From NCBI GenBank assembly GCA_947652605.1, contig OX393577.1:28709466-28773465 (forward strand): DNA of 64,000 nt, read 5' to 3'. Both the position numbers and the translations under genes were made by a program. Under the pieces are notes generated by a model, which saw only the letters and a program-made list of their open reading frames with translations, was not told the DNA's origin and searched no databases. This document shows, piece by piece, positions 32,976 through 45,169 of this stretch; within the stretch, counting starts at the first letter, position 1; every line of letters starts with the position of its first letter. Origin of the DNA: Elmis aenea (lineage: Eukaryota; Arthropoda; Insecta; Coleoptera; Elmidae).

Positions 32976-33445
32976 ATTGCTAAGCATTACCTCTCTTACC
33001 CCATTAGTACCGCAAACTACTACTTAAGCATATTTAAATGAAATTTTCATGGGAGTACATACTCTTACTGAATGCAAAACTATAGAATATAATGCAAGTT
33101 CTACTTACTTTTCAGGAACTTTCATATTTTAGTTTGTTTTAATCGCTTAATTAGAATATCAAGGCAGTCACCGATCAATGGTCTGATCGATAAATAATAT
33201 ATTTTTGGAATAACGTTTACACCAGTTCGATTGTGAATTAACAATTTTAACATCGTTATCTATAGGTACTTTTCTAAATTTATAGCAATATCATTTCAGC
33301 TACTTTAAAAATTAATCCTTTTATAAAAAGACTTTACCATACAACCATGGATCTAAAATTAAAATCTTATTTTACTTTTTTTTATAGAAAAAAGAAGTTT
33401 GGAAATGTGGTTGACGTATATTATTTTTGGCACTATATTGTAGGC

Positions 33446-33610
33446 CAGTGGTTCTTAACATTTTAAGGTACCGACACAAAATAATTTTTTAATATTGAAC
33501 ATGTAAAATGAAAGTTACTTATTTCATAACTGACACCAGAACTCCGTCTCGTACACCCAGCAGGATCTTCTCATACTCCAAAGGCCCAGACCTCTGGTTA
33601 AGAACCACTG
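33446..33610. mobile_element. Miniature hAT-type element (CAGTGGTTCTTAAC ends)
   Basis: CAGTGGTTCTTAAC at 33446 and its exact inverse GTTAAGAACCACTG ending at 33610. The 165-base interior shows no coding. The flanking octamers TTGTAGGC and ATATAGAC match at five of eight positions, consistent with a decayed 8-bp duplication. CAGTGGTT-type ends are common among hAT families. Confidence 0.82.
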
Positions 33611-33824
33611 ATATAGACTATGTCAAAGATACTTTTTTATAAAAACTTTGAAAAAATTACCCATATTAATTTGATTATTCAATTGGTTTAACCTAGTGAA
33701 AATTTTCTGAAATCAAAAAACACATATTTATCGCAACCCTGATTTTTTCAGTTTGTGTTGAAGCCATAAAAAAGTGTAGGTACGTCTTGATAAAACAAAC
33801 CAAGTTTAAAAATTAGTATCTATA

Positions 33825-34344
33825 CAGGGTATTTCTTAAATATTGCAAAAAAAACGGGAGGTTATTCCTTATCGAAAATTAAGGGTGGTCTTTCATATAA
33901 TTTTTTTTCCTTAGACGTCTCCTTTCGGAGTTACACCCTCCTAAAGGGGAGCGGTAAAATTGGGTTTTTATTTTATTTCTCAAATTTGGATAAATGTAGA
34001 AGAATTATATTTGATAGATGTTTTATGCTTATTGAAAGGTTTCCCACATTAATATTTTCAATCATCTCACACCTTCACAGGGCGCTGAAAAGTGCGACTC
34101 CTGTTAGTTTTTTTACCAGAACTTTTTGGTGGGTTGAAATTTTTGCAATTAAAAAGGTTTTTCTTTGAGCTTTATTAAGAAACTTGTTTTATTCCTTAGT
34201 TTTTCTTGTAAAATCTACCGTTTGTGAGTAAAAAACAAAATAGGTAAACATGGACCATCAAATATTCCAATATAAAACGATTTATTTTGGTGGTTGCCAA
34301 TTGCCATGGTTTGTTTATGTTTATATTGAGCAAGAAACACCCTG
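33825..34344. mobile_element. CAGGGTG element, family H, short ordinary form
   Basis: TA at 33823-33824 and 34345-34346. Left end CAGGGTATTTCTTAAATATT, right end (inverse) CAGGGTGTTTCTTGCTCAAT, so the terminal repeat is about 15 bases. The interior is not palindromic: it runs TTCCTTATCGAAAATTAAGG, CGGAGTTACACCC, CAGGGCGCTGAAAAGTGCGA, then ATAAAACGATTTATTTTGGTG. It is the compact, two-ended version of the family that appears as a palindrome at 44650-45537. Confidence 0.85.
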
Positions 34345-34346
34345 TA

Positions 34347-35837
34347 TATAAAATCTTCAGTGTTACAATTGTCAATATTGATGTAATAACTGGATCAAAA
34401 TTAATTCCGCATTAGGTACGTTAGTTTTGTGCTTAAAATTGTTAGCTATTTTATAAGCGATGATCCCAAATATAAAAAATATTTTTCCTGTGAAAGTTTT
34501 AGTAATTTTCTACTAGCAATTGATACAAATCAATATAATGGTACCCATTTTCATGCGAACAATATTTTACTGAGAAAATTAATTAAAATAGTACCTAGTA
34601 TCTTTGTCTAATTATGATTATAATTATACATAGAACATTTAAAAAATAATATGCCTAGTATTTTTTTAAAGAAACTGTATTAAAATAAATACGACAATAA
34701 TTTAAATGCGCACGATTTTTCATACTGTTATTCAAAAATTTCTAATCTTTTATGAAAACTAAATTTTAGAAACAATTTTACGAGATTGTCTACTCAGGCG
34801 GCATTAGATTAACCTTTTTTTAAACAAAGTTGTTTTTATAGATCAAGTAATCCAATGGAGCACCATATATTAACACAGATAATCTTGATGAATGTGTTGC
34901 CGGCTTTTTATGAAAGACATTAGAAACCAGAAATATCCCCAATTTGTTTTTATTGGCATTTGGACAAACAATATCTAATAATCTAATCGTAAATTAGGAA
35001 CTAAAAAATTGTTGCGTGTTTAATAACCATAGTTCGTGAATTAGAATGTGGTCTTGTGACTGACTATCTCTCAAATAAATTAGAAGTGCAACATGAAAAA
35101 CCTCTTAATGAAGTGTGGTACTGTTGAGTAATTAATAAATCTGTTAGATTTAACGACGGATGGTGTTCACAAGCTGTAAACAGCGGACACATCTGATATG
35201 ACGGCGAAGTAGGAAGTTGACGACCGTAACTTGATTATTCTCGGCTAGCAAATGCTCTCTCTGCTGAAAACGCTGCAGTCCATTTAAAACTGCTGCTATT
35301 TTAATTAAATAAAACGGTCGGTAATGTTCAGCCAATGGCAACTTTATTAGCAGCTTTAGTTTCAAGCTGTGATTCTAGCTCCATAAACATATGGTGAAGA
35401 GGTAATTTAATTATTAGAAACGTCTGTAAAGGTCTTGCGTACTCTTAAAAAAATACACTAGTTAACGTAAAAAGGCAATTTATATTTAAGAAAGCTTCAC
35501 AGCTAATGTCATTATAACGAAACCGTTTTTGCATCTGTATAGTATTACATTTAATCGACATTAAAAAAAAAAAACTAATTTTTACTGTAAGACTCTAATA
35601 CACTTCTTGATTTAATGACCAATTAGCAATCGACAACTTCGTTAGTTTCATTTTAAATCAACGCTTATCTTGTGGCACTAAAAGTTCCGCACAGAAAAAA
35701 ACAACAAAACTGGAGTTATAATTGCTAAGAATTAAAAATTACTGGAAAAACATTCCCGTTTATATCAAGTTATTTTATTACGAGGTATCTTTAAATTTAG
35801 AATAACCATAACGATGCCAAATATAGTAGACTACAGC
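34347..35837. other. Unassigned spacer
   Basis: About 1.5 kb. Somewhat GC-richer sequence at 35150-35370 holds a 71-codon minus-strand ORF without a recognised motif. No repeat ends were found. Confidence 0.5.
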
Positions 35838-35839
35838 TA

Positions 35840-35990
35840 CAGGGTGAGCAAATATGTGTGTTACGAATTTTATTGTTTAAATAATTTTAAGTTGACACAG
35901 CAGTAAACAAAACATTGGCGTCTCCCATGGGTAATCAGTTACAAAAACTATTGGAAAAATAATTTTCAGTTGAACGTCTTTATTTTTAAT
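35840..35990. mobile_element. Isolated CAGGGTGAGC end
   Basis: TA-CAGGGTGAGCAAATATGTGT begins at 35838. No inverse partner is found downstream. The right limit is arbitrary. Confidence 0.45.
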
Positions 35991-36114
35991 GGATGCAGTA
36001 TTATTTTTTTAACAAAGAGTGTAAATAATATAAAAAAGATTTAAACAAACTGGAACAGGAATTTAGAACATTAGCCAATAAATATATGTTATATCGTAAA
36101 ACCAGCCGACATTT

Positions 36115-36650
36115 TTATCCGAACCAGGACTACAAGTCTTCCTTGCGTCCGTCGTGAGGAGCTGGACTTGTTTTCCTACACATACTAATTTTACTTGTCA
36201 TTTTCTTGAGGATTTTTCCCGGCGTTTTGAACTGGGAGCTGAAGCCCAAGAAATTTCATTGACACGCTGGTCTTCTTGGCGAGTAATCGCTGAGAGCTGG
36301 ACTGTGTGTTCCTTTTTTTAAATCAAAATCGGTGCTGGTTCTTCCCGGCCAATCTCTCGCTGGGAGCTGATCGTTTCACGACTCAAAATTATTGACGACT
36401 GTACTTGAACGATATTATTGTTTGATGCAACTGAGCAATTACAATCCGTCCAACAACAACAACAACAAACCAACTGACGACTGTACTTAAATGATATTAT
36501 TATTAATGCAACGGAGCAATTACACTCCGTCAAATCACAAAAATAAAACCAACTATCGAGGTTGTTGAGTTTGAGAATGCTTGCGAATAATAGCAGTAAA
36601 TAAACGATTAAAAAACTTTAGTGTTTTATTTATTGCTGTTTTAAACCCAT
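36115..36650 (+). repeat. Possible solo LTR or LTR-like repeat
   Basis: A GC-richer block with several spaced copies of GGGAGCTG or GAGAGCTGGAC (near 36155, 36230, 36292 and 36362), a tandem pair of 82-base units (36394-36554), and a polyadenylation-like end: AATAAACGATT, then TTTAGTGTTTTATTTATTGC. The next bases, AACCCATCTAGTGTCTGGTG, could be the start of internal sequence. This layout suggests an LTR, but no reverse transcriptase, integrase or second LTR was found, and start and end are uncertain. Confidence 0.3.
36394..36554 (+). repeat. Two tandem copies of an 82-base unit
   Basis: GACGACTGTACTTGAACGAT at 36394 and GACGACTGTACTTAAATGAT at 36476 start two units that share ATTATT, GATGCAACTGAGCAATTACA and CCGTC motifs. 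The first ends in a (CAA)n run. Confidence 0.85.
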
Positions 36651-36654
36651 CTAG

Positions 36655-38514
36655 TGTCTGGTGAACTACGAGCCACAAAAACGTCAAGGGCCCAACCACA
36701 AGAACAGAAGATCACGAGCTTACAAAAAAAGGTTAAATAAAACCAAGAAAAAAAGTAACCAAAAATAAAGCACAAAGTTCTTAGCGAACTGTTACAATAT
36801 AATAGCCCAAAATAGTAATGAAGCAACTTATCGGTTAACCGGGTTGAGCAGAAAAGTTCAGCTTCTCAACAACCACACACAGGTGGCGCTGCTACGTTTC
36901 CGCGTACTTTCTAGATCTAATGTTTATGAAAAATATTATTCGAGTTTCTTTAAATGCCAGCCTTAAGACTAGAGTTTAACTTTTTTCAAAGTATGTTAAA
37001 ATTGCAGTCTTCAAAATGTGTGTGCAATATCTTAGCTCCAGACCAAGATTCAAATATTTCTGCGCTCATGAAAGGGCTTTGAACGGATAGTAACTAACCG
37101 CTTCTCTGCGAATGTAATAGAAACTCAAAGAACCTCCAAATAGAAATCATGCAGCTTCAGTGTGACATAGACCTTATGATCAAATTTAATCAAGTGTATC
37201 TTTTTTTTACTGAAAGCATGTAAAAATGGAACATTTGTTACATTCATCATATGTGCGACAACTTATACATATAACGGATGTTTTCAATGACCAAGTAGTA
37301 CAAGTCAATTATTGGGTTTATCTAAACGAACACACATGTACAATATAAAGCGATCAAAAATGTACAAGCCTTACACTAACTTAAAAGAATCTGCACCTGT
37401 TTTTAATTTAATTTTTTTTTATATATCCAAAAAACAATTTCTTAAAATTATTTTAGCAATTCCAGTACTTTCATTTTATATCATATAAGATTTTAGTTCT
37501 GATATTAAATGTGATAATTTACACAAACCCATTAAAAATTAAATGGCTCTGATTTTCAGAAATTCAATTTGTAATATCTGAGTAGTCTATTAAATCATCT
37601 ATTATTAAATGATTACCTCAAAGGATGTTGGCTTTTTAACGTTATTTAAGTTAAATCGTTTAGTGCTAATCAGTTCTATGTTCAATGAATCGTTATGTGT
37701 AATAATTTTCAATTCTATCCTATCTAATAATAAATAACTTATTAATAGATCTATTACGGTCAGTTTTATGTCTGAAGCTGCACATAGGTCATTACAAGTT
37801 AGTACATATAAGGTTACTTCAGATGAAGCTTACAATGCGAATCTCGTTTATTTTAGAATAAAATAATTCTTGCAATTGGTGCACAGTTTTCCTCCAATCA
37901 AAAATATGTAATTATCAACATAATTACCGTCCAAATTCACACCTTCTCCGATTCTGTATCTGTAGCTTGTAGCTACCAATCTATCATGCATAGAATTATA
38001 GTATTAAATTATCGACAGTCGTTAAGCTAACGGATCTTAACTTGCAGGAAATACGTGTAGTATTACTATATTATACTTTGATCATGACCTACTTGATTGT
38101 AATTTGAATATTTTATTATAGCATAAATATTGATTCAAGAACATAAAATTTTATGCTGCAACTATGGAAATCAGATATTAACGCCTGGAATCTCTAAGAT
38201 TGCCGAGTAGTGCCCGAAAAAGCAATAATAATATTGTGTCCTGAGTGCCGAATAAAATTTGATGATAAAACGAGATTTATCTACACAATTTATTACAACT
38301 ACACCTACTACAGGATGATTACAATATTTATTTCACAAATTTAGTGATATGCTAGTAATTTACCTAGTGGTGCATACAATGTTCAAAAATAAATCAAACT
38401 TTTAATATAAACACCCGTCATCCTCAGCATTCTAGCAATTATAAGTTAGAGCTCCCCAAGTGAGTGAAACTCAAAGTACTTCTGTAAAAATCACCGCCAA
38501 AGGTAATTTTCACG
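36655..38514. other. Unassigned AT-rich spacer
   Basis: About 1.9 kb. No gene or element ends recognised. A 61-codon minus-strand ORF at 36641-36826 adjoins the LTR-like block and is hydrophobic, without a known motif. Confidence 0.5.
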
Positions 38515-38516
38515 TA

Positions 38517-39508
38517 CATGGTGAGCAAATTTCGATGTTTTCATTTCATAGGGAATCTCGGTAACTATAAGAGTAATGAAAATCGAAATTCGAGTTGTTA
38601 CATAAAATTGTATTTTTTTTAAAGGAACCCATAGTTGGCTGTGGCATCACGAGAAAGAGGATTTTTTCTCCATTCCAATAATATAGGTATATCATGTGGA
38701 GTCGATTTATTCATTTTTCTTACAGTATAGCAAAAATTAGGTAATTTTTCATATATTTTTTTAGTAGTAGGCGTATGTCATTAAGAATAAAACTGGTAAA
38801 ACAAACGATTAAAATAAGTCTCACTTGCAGCCTCAGAATTATTATTACTTTGAATAAAACATTCTAACAGATCATACTTTTCGTAATATTCGTAAGCCAT
38901 TTCGTGTTTTTAAGGTACAATATTAAAATAATCTACAATTAAACGTGATTATTTCTGTCAAACTATCATTAAAACAACAGAATGACAGTTTGTTTAACCA
39001 GTTTTATTCTTAATGACATAAGCCTACTACTAAAAACAAAATAAAATATGAAAAATTACCTAATTTTTGCTATAATAAAGTAAGGAAAATTAATAAATCG
39101 ACCCCACATGATACATATTATTGGAATGGGGAAAAAATCCTCTTTCTCGTGATGACACAGCCAACTATGGGTTCCATTTAAAAAAATACAATTTTATGTC
39201 ACAACTCTAATTTCGAATTGTTTTTTGAAAAATTGTCTACGCCAGTGTATTCTTATCAAAAAAGTGCCTGTGGCACATCAAAATTATTTTTGTTTATTTT
39301 CATAAACAAGCGAGATATAGTCATAAAACGAAAAGTCGAAAAATCGAGTTATCGGCAATAACTCGAAAACAAAAGACGATAACGAATTTTAGTTTTCACC
39401 ATTAACTTTTTCTCGAAAAAAGAGATCGAGGAACGGGGGTCCGTTTTTCCATAACTCTTATAGTTACCGAGATTCCCTATGAAAACATCGAAATTTGCTC
39501 ACCCTTTG
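38517..39508. mobile_element. Foldback element, family A, second copy
   Basis: The left end CATGGTGAGCAAATTTCGAT follows TA at 38515-38516; the right end is AAATTTGCTCACCCTTTG. The arms share CATAGGGAATCTCGGTAACTA, AACCCATAGTTGGCTGTGGC and ATCACGAGAAAGAGGATTTT. The long unique stretch (ATAACTCGAAAACAAAAGAC and neighbours) is here in the right arm (about 39300-39460), whereas in the 1574-2636 copy it is in the left arm, as expected for an insertion in the opposite direction. The centre (38760-39010) differs completely from the other copy. Confidence 0.85.
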
Positions 39509-39557
39509 CTTACAAAATTTTTCACTAATCTAAACATACATATGGACATAACTATAG

Positions 39558-39807
39558 TAGCCGCTGCCAGAACGCGTAAGTGTGCGTTTTCATTACAAGC
39601 GTATTCGCGCGAATGAGCGTCGCGCGTACGCGTCCGTATTCGCGCGACTGAAACAAACCAATGCAAGCATATAAGAGCGGTTACACTACAAGCGAGAATT
39701 CGCTCGAAACCACTCATATGCTTGCATTGGTTTCTGATTCGCGCGTATACGGTCGCATACGCGCGAAGCCCATCGCGCGAATACGGCTGTACTGTAACCG
39801 CAGCCTA
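39558..39807. mobile_element. CpG-rich inverted-repeat miniature element
   Basis: About 250 bases of inverted repeat. Paired motifs include CCAATGCAAGCATAT (39658) with ATATGCTTGCATTGG (39717), and ATTCGCGCGA with TCGCGCGAAT. The right end reads (inverse) TTAGGCTGCGGTTACAGTAC; the left end is a decayed TAGCCGCTGCCAGAACG. CGCG-rich interior and short ends suggest a PIF/Harbinger-like miniature element, but target duplication is not clear. ORFs on both strands across it are palindrome artefacts. Confidence 0.65.
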
Positions 39808-39809
39808 AC

Positions 39810-41084
39810 TGTAAATGAAATTTGTGTCTATTGGAAAAATTTAAGCATCGCAGAGAGCAGTACTAAATCAACTATGCAGAAGATTGCTACTTAGCTAAAC
39901 CACAGACCACGTTAGTTGTGAACAGCGCATACGTGCAAAATTCCAACAACTATTCGTGCCTTCGTTAATGTGCAATTTTTACCTTCCTTAAACAAGTTCA
40001 TGAATTGATCCGATATCTGCTGGAACAGCCGACTAACCGCTTGATGAACTATCAGAGACTGTGCTGGAACACGATATCGATGCTGCGCAAACTTCTGATT
40101 GCTCATCGGATCGTACATAGCCTTGCGGGATCAAACCTATTATTATTCGGTTTTATAACTACTGTTACAAAATTTTGTTAAAATAAAGGTGCCATGTCTG
40201 AACTTCTCCTCCTGTTCTTATTATGTTCACCTAACGAGGCATTGTTCGCATTTCATTCATTCGCTTATACTGATGATTAATACTTAAATACTGAACATGT
40301 AAAACGTCATGTAAATTTGATATATACTAAGCCAAACTGGGATAACATTTCATAGAACTATAGGAACTTTTGTAGTAGCGAGTGCGTGTTAAAATACAGT
40401 TTGTATAACTCCGAAGATAAGTGCTTTTTTAAGATAATATCTGGTCGTGTTTGTTCACCGAATGTTACATCCAACTTTTTAAATCAATCAAAATTTAATA
40501 ACAATCAATAAAACTTATTTAGCTTGATTCATAGTAGGTTTATACGAAATTAAACAAGATGAAATTATACACCAACGGACTTCGACATGGATAAACTTCG
40601 TATTTATGATCGTCGTTGAATAGGTTAGGTGTATGTCGGACGTGTATTTTTTATGGATTTTGACATCATAATCTAGCTGTGGGCCAAATTGAGATACGGC
40701 GGAACGAGAGTAGTTATGTTAATTTAAATTGTTAGAGTCAAAAATGCCGAACCCAATATTAACGCCGCGGGTATGTAATAAAAATAAATACTTACTCCTA
40801 CGCCTATGTTCAGTTGTTACTTTTAATTTGTTGGGAAGTAAAAAAACTTGTTTGCGAATTTGTAGAAAAAATGGTACAGTTACAATTGATATAATCTCAC
40901 TATTATACTGTCCAGATACAGGATAATAAAATATCGACTGGTTATCATTTATTATATTTTAAGTTAATAAACACCTGCTTCAATTCATAGCAGTTGCACT
41001 AAATTATTATACGAATAAAACGTTTTTTTACAACATCGTCGGCGTTATTGTACCACTTGCTACTGATTTAGTTTTGTAATTTAT
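39810..41084. other. Unassigned spacer
   Basis: About 1.3 kb between two repeats. A 65-codon ORF at 40729-40926 and a 68-codon minus-strand ORF at 39912-40118 are unrecognised. No promoter, splice or repeat evidence supports a gene. Confidence 0.5.
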
Positions 41085-41445
41085 TTGTTTTTGCCATTTT
41101 TAACAATTGTTCCAAAAAAAGTGCCAACTGTTATACATTGTCGAATTCAGAATAAAATGCTCTACAAATTGGCGTTAAAATCAGATATAGCGTCCATAAG
41201 AAAAAATTGACCTGATGATGGTTTAGAAAAAGCGAAACCTCGTATGGAAAATATAATTTGGGATTTTGATTCCTTGCAAAGAGTTTTTACAGATTTGAGA
41301 TTCGACATTAAATGAAAAAGTTACGAGCAAAAAACAAAAATCCAATTTTTTACTTTTTTCCCTATATCTCAAAGTTCTGTTTGCGTCAAATTATTAAGCA
41401 TCTGAATATACAACTCTGCCCTCGAAAAACGAGAACCATGTTTAT
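41085..41445. mobile_element. Half copy of family I
   Basis: Matches one half of the 10266-11103 element: TTTTTGCCATTTTTAACAAT, CAGAATAAAATGCTCTACAA, TTGACCTGATGATGG, GGATTTTGATTCCTTGCAAA, then CCCTCGAAAAACGAGAACC at the outer end near 41430. It retains the segment GCAAAGAGTTTTTACAG that was lost from the right arm of the other copy. The inverted partner half is missing. Confidence 0.82.
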
Positions 41446-42360
41446 GCTTTTTATTAGATTTAACTTCAGATGTGCACCACATAACCTAAACAAATGGACG
41501 AAACCGATACACCGCTTGCATTTTGCATATTAAAGTGTTTTTTGTTAAAGATTTGTAGATATTATTTTAGGTGAGCTCTTCTTGCACGTTATAAAACAGA
41601 AAACATTGACGAACGCGTGTTGCAATAACCATATAAGTAAGAACTAGCATAACAAAATGAAGAAGCACGAACTTTATGGCGTAGCAAATGCTACTCGTCC
41701 GCAGTTTTATATTTCATAGAACATACGTTCATTACGTTATAACTCTTCTAGTTCTTATATGTGCGGTCCGTCTATGGTTTTATGGGCAATCATCAACCTT
41801 GCGTAAACCTTCTATGTTCTTCTTCAAGATCGTAAAATGCTCATCTGCTTGCTTCGCTTGGTATTTTCTGAACTAATGCACGTGTATAGAATTGTTGTAG
41901 AAAGAAAAGCATTATCTGCAACTTTTGGTTACTTGTAAACATTTCGCAAAAGTTTTTAATTGCTCCTGATTATACATTACGTGCAGAAACAAAAGCATTT
42001 TTTATTCTATAAACCAAGATGGAATCGTTACATAAACTGCATTTTATTTACGCAAAGATTTAATAAAAATAATGTGAATGTTGAATTTATGTTCTACAAT
42101 AGTTTGACTTCACAGCAACACAATTTATGTTTCATTGGTAATTAATGATTTCCTTAGACCGACCATACAGGTGTGTTTATTTTTTTAATTCATCAATTAC
42201 CTTTAAAGAAAAAATTCAATAGTGTTTATATGACTGAGGGCGATTGTTAAAAATGTATGTATTTTAAATAGAAAACGAGTACCATTAAAACTTCTTAAAC
42301 AGAAAACCTGCAACAATAACGTTGCAATATTAAAATATGGCAGAATTTTTAATATTAGAT
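41446..42360. other. Unassigned spacer
   Basis: Two 61-62 codon ORFs (41688-41876 and 41960-42145) are unrecognised. A weak inverted pair, ATAAGTAAGAACTAG near 41632 and CTAGTTCTTATAT near 41747, is the only structure seen. Confidence 0.5.
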
Positions 42361-42890
42361 CAAGGGTCGTTCAATTATACAGGGTGTCCCCCTTATCACC
42401 GCGAATATTTTAAGTGGTGATAGAGGACCTTTTTCTAAGAAAAAATTTCAAGTAAATTTTTTCCCTAAAATCAAATGCTAAGCTGATATCAACACTTACT
42501 TGATTTTTTTACACTTCTGCATTTATAAGACTCTGTAGCCGAAAATATCAATTTTATCGTAAAATACCTTAAACTTTTTAATAGAACATGAAATTCTCTA
42601 CAAAATTAGTTTCATATATTTTTTGTCTACAGGCAATGGTTTGAGAGTTATAAAGCAGTTTGTACAAAAAAATGTAAAACATTTACAAAATTTAATTGTT
42701 TCTTAAACTTTCCAACCGCTGTATCTTTAAAACGAAAGGTTGTACAAAAAAACCGACGGCCCATTCTGATATCAAATTTTATGGGCTACAACTTTGACCT
42801 AGTGAAATTTTTTGAAAATCAAACCGATTTTCCGGAAAAGCTGAAAATAAGGAATAGAGTGTAAAAAAAAATCCTAGAAATAATGTTTTG

Positions 42891-42968
42891 TATTTAAAAA
42901 TGCTTTTAAAAAGAGTGCGATAATGAACTGAAAATGATGGAGGTCATTTTGAACACTTATTGAAGTAA
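42891..42968 (+). pseudogene. Transposase C-terminal tail, left arm of F
   Basis: Reads ENDGGHFEHLLK and stops at 42966-42968. Upstream codons in this arm contain two stops where the other arm reads through. NDGGHFEHLL is a common C-terminal ending of mariner/Tc1-type transposases in insects. The tail points inward, away from the nearer element end. Confidence 0.75.
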
Positions 42969-43473
42969 TTTTGTGGTTACTTGTTAATTTTATTGCGTCC
43001 AGATGGATTTGCATTGTTTTGCATTTTATCGTTTTCGAAAAACAAAAACTCCCGGTAATTATGATATTTTGTATTTAAAAATGCCATAGCATCGGCAACA
43101 TTCATAAAATTATGTATTTCATCAGTTTCAAAGCTTTTTATGAAGTTTGAAATTCTTCAGAAAACCACCCCTTATCATTTTTTTTAATGAGCTAACGAAC
43201 AAATTTAACAAAAAATTGTAAAATTGCATATAAATAAGTTACGTAAATTTTTAAAAACGCCGCATCTTTTTAACGAAACGTCGTGGAGCAAAACGGATGC
43301 CTATTGCGGATAAGGCATTTAACGGACTACAACTTCGGTAAATATGTTGTTCAATAAAACTAAATGTATCATAGAAATGTTTATAATAGTGAAAAAGGTG
43401 AAAAAAAAAACCATAAAATGCAAAACAATGCAAATCCATCTGGACGCAGTAAAATTAACATGTAACCACAAAA

Positions 43474-43551
43474 TTACTTCAATAAGTGTTCAAAATGACC
43501 TCCATCATTTTCAAGCACGTAATCGCACTCTCTTAAAAAGCATTTTTAAAT
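43474..43551 (-). pseudogene. Transposase C-terminal tail, right arm of F
   Basis: On the minus strand: KNAFLRECDYVLENDGGHFE followed by HLLK and a stop at 43474-43476. This arm is better preserved than the left and shows the full final helix. It is the mirror copy of the 42891-42968 tail and also points to the centre. No other part of the transposase can be read in the arm. Confidence 0.78.
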
Positions 43552-45057
43552 ACAAAACAATATTTGTAGGAAATTTTGTTTTTGCACTCTACTTATTCCA
43601 TATTTTCAGCTTTTCCGGAAAATCGGTTTGATTTTCAAAAAATTTCACTAGACCAAAGTTGTAGCCCATAAAATTTGATATCAGAATGGGCCGTCGGTTT
43701 TTTTGTACAACCTTTCGTTTTAAAGATACAGCGGTTGCAAAGTCTAAGAAACAATTAAATTTTGTAAATTTTTTACATTTTTTTGTACAAACTGCTTTAT
43801 AACTCTCAAACCATTGCCTGTAGACAAAAAATATATGGAACTAATTTTGTAGAGAATTTCATGTTCTATTAAAAAGTTTAAGGTATTTTACGATAAAATT
43901 GATATTTTCGGCTACAGAGTCTTATAAATGCAGAAGTGTAAAAAAATCAAGTGTGTTGATATCAGCTTAGCATTTGATTTTAGAAAAAAAATTTGCTTGA
44001 AATTTTTTCTTAGAAAAAGGTCCTCTATCACCACTTAAAATATTCGCGGTGATAACGGGGACACCCTGTATATCGGGGCCGAGTGCAACAAAGTTTTGGG
44101 GTCCCCTAAAAACTGTTAGTGTGAACATTTTTACGTTGAATTAATACAATTTAAATTATATTAATAAATAAGTAAATAATATAAATTAAAATAAATTAAG
44201 ATGAATAACTCACAGAGTTACTGCGATATCCAATTTTTCTGGTTGATATTTATCAAAGTATGTAATGAGTTCATTCATGACTGAAAATTAGTTTTTATTA
44301 TAACATAACACAGCAGAACCACTACAATTCAAATATTTTTTTATTATGTAAGACGAATTAGTTTCAAAAATTCTTCAGTTTGTCACTTGAGCTCCTGTAT
44401 TATCCATAGATAATATTGCAAAAGAATTAAGTATCTTTTGTGACGATGTAAATCTGCGGTATGTTTTAATTAATTTTAATTTACTAAACGAGTGGTCTGC
44501 ATTAGCAACAGTAACCGAAAGTGTTAAATAATTGCAATGCAAATGTTAGAGAAAACTATCTTATATATTTTATAATTTTATATTTATTTTCTAGTATAAA
44601 TTGAAGCAGGTCTAATGGTTTGATTTAGATGTGAAATTTTCTTCTTATACAGGGTGTTTCTTAACTATTGCAAAAAAAATGAGGGGTTGATTCCTTATCG
44701 AAAATTAAGGGAGGTCTTTCATACAATTTTTTTTCCTTAGACATCCTTTCGGAGATACACCCCCCTAAAGGGGTGCGGTAAAATTGGGTTTTTATTTTAT
44801 TTCTCAAAATTGGATTAATGTAGGAGAATGATATTTGGTATTAAAAAAAACAACAGGGGTCGCACTTTTCAGCCCCCTGTGAAGGTGGAAGATGATTAAA
44901 AATATTAGTATGGGAAACCTTTTAAAAAGTATAAAATATCTACCAAATATCATTCTCCAAATTTGAGAAATAAAATAAAAACCTAATTTTACCGTTCCTC
45001 TTTAGGGGGGTGTATCTCAAAAAGGAGACGTCTAAGGAATAGTTATTTATGTATCAA

Positions 45058-45154
45058 GGCCAAAAAGTGTAACTTTTTCGGCCGCGTCTGGTTTGCTGGC
45101 CGAAACGTAGTCGAGGCCAGCAAACAGGCAAGGCCGAAAAAGTACGTTTTGGCC
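45058..45154. repeat. GC-rich hairpin (GGCCAAAAAGT...GGCC)
   Basis: GGCCAAAAAGTGTAACTTTT, CGGCCGCGTCTGGTTTGCTG and GGCC are followed, after GAAACGTAGTCGA, by the inverse GGCCAGCAAACAGGCAAGGC and CGAAAAAGTACGTTTTGGCC. Stems of about 42 bases with a 13-base loop. It is part of the insertion into the family H palindrome. Confidence 0.88.
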
Positions 45155-45169
45155 GAGGTGCATATTACA

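Larger units (their letters stand above)
42380..44068. mobile_element. Foldback element, family F, with a transposase tail in each arm
   Basis: TA at 42378-42379 and 44069-44070. The ends read CAGGGTGTCCCCCTTATCAC and inverse (one arm has CCCCGTTATC). The arms extend about 650 bases, to roughly 43030 on the left and 43410 on the right, with high identity: TTAAGTGGTGATAGAGGACC, CCGACGGCCCATTCTGATAT, AAATTTTATGGGCTACAACTT. Both arms contain a transposase C-terminus reading toward the centre. The loop (about 380 bases) includes a diverged direct repeat of an arm segment (about 43250-43345 compared with 42715-42810). Confidence 0.9.
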
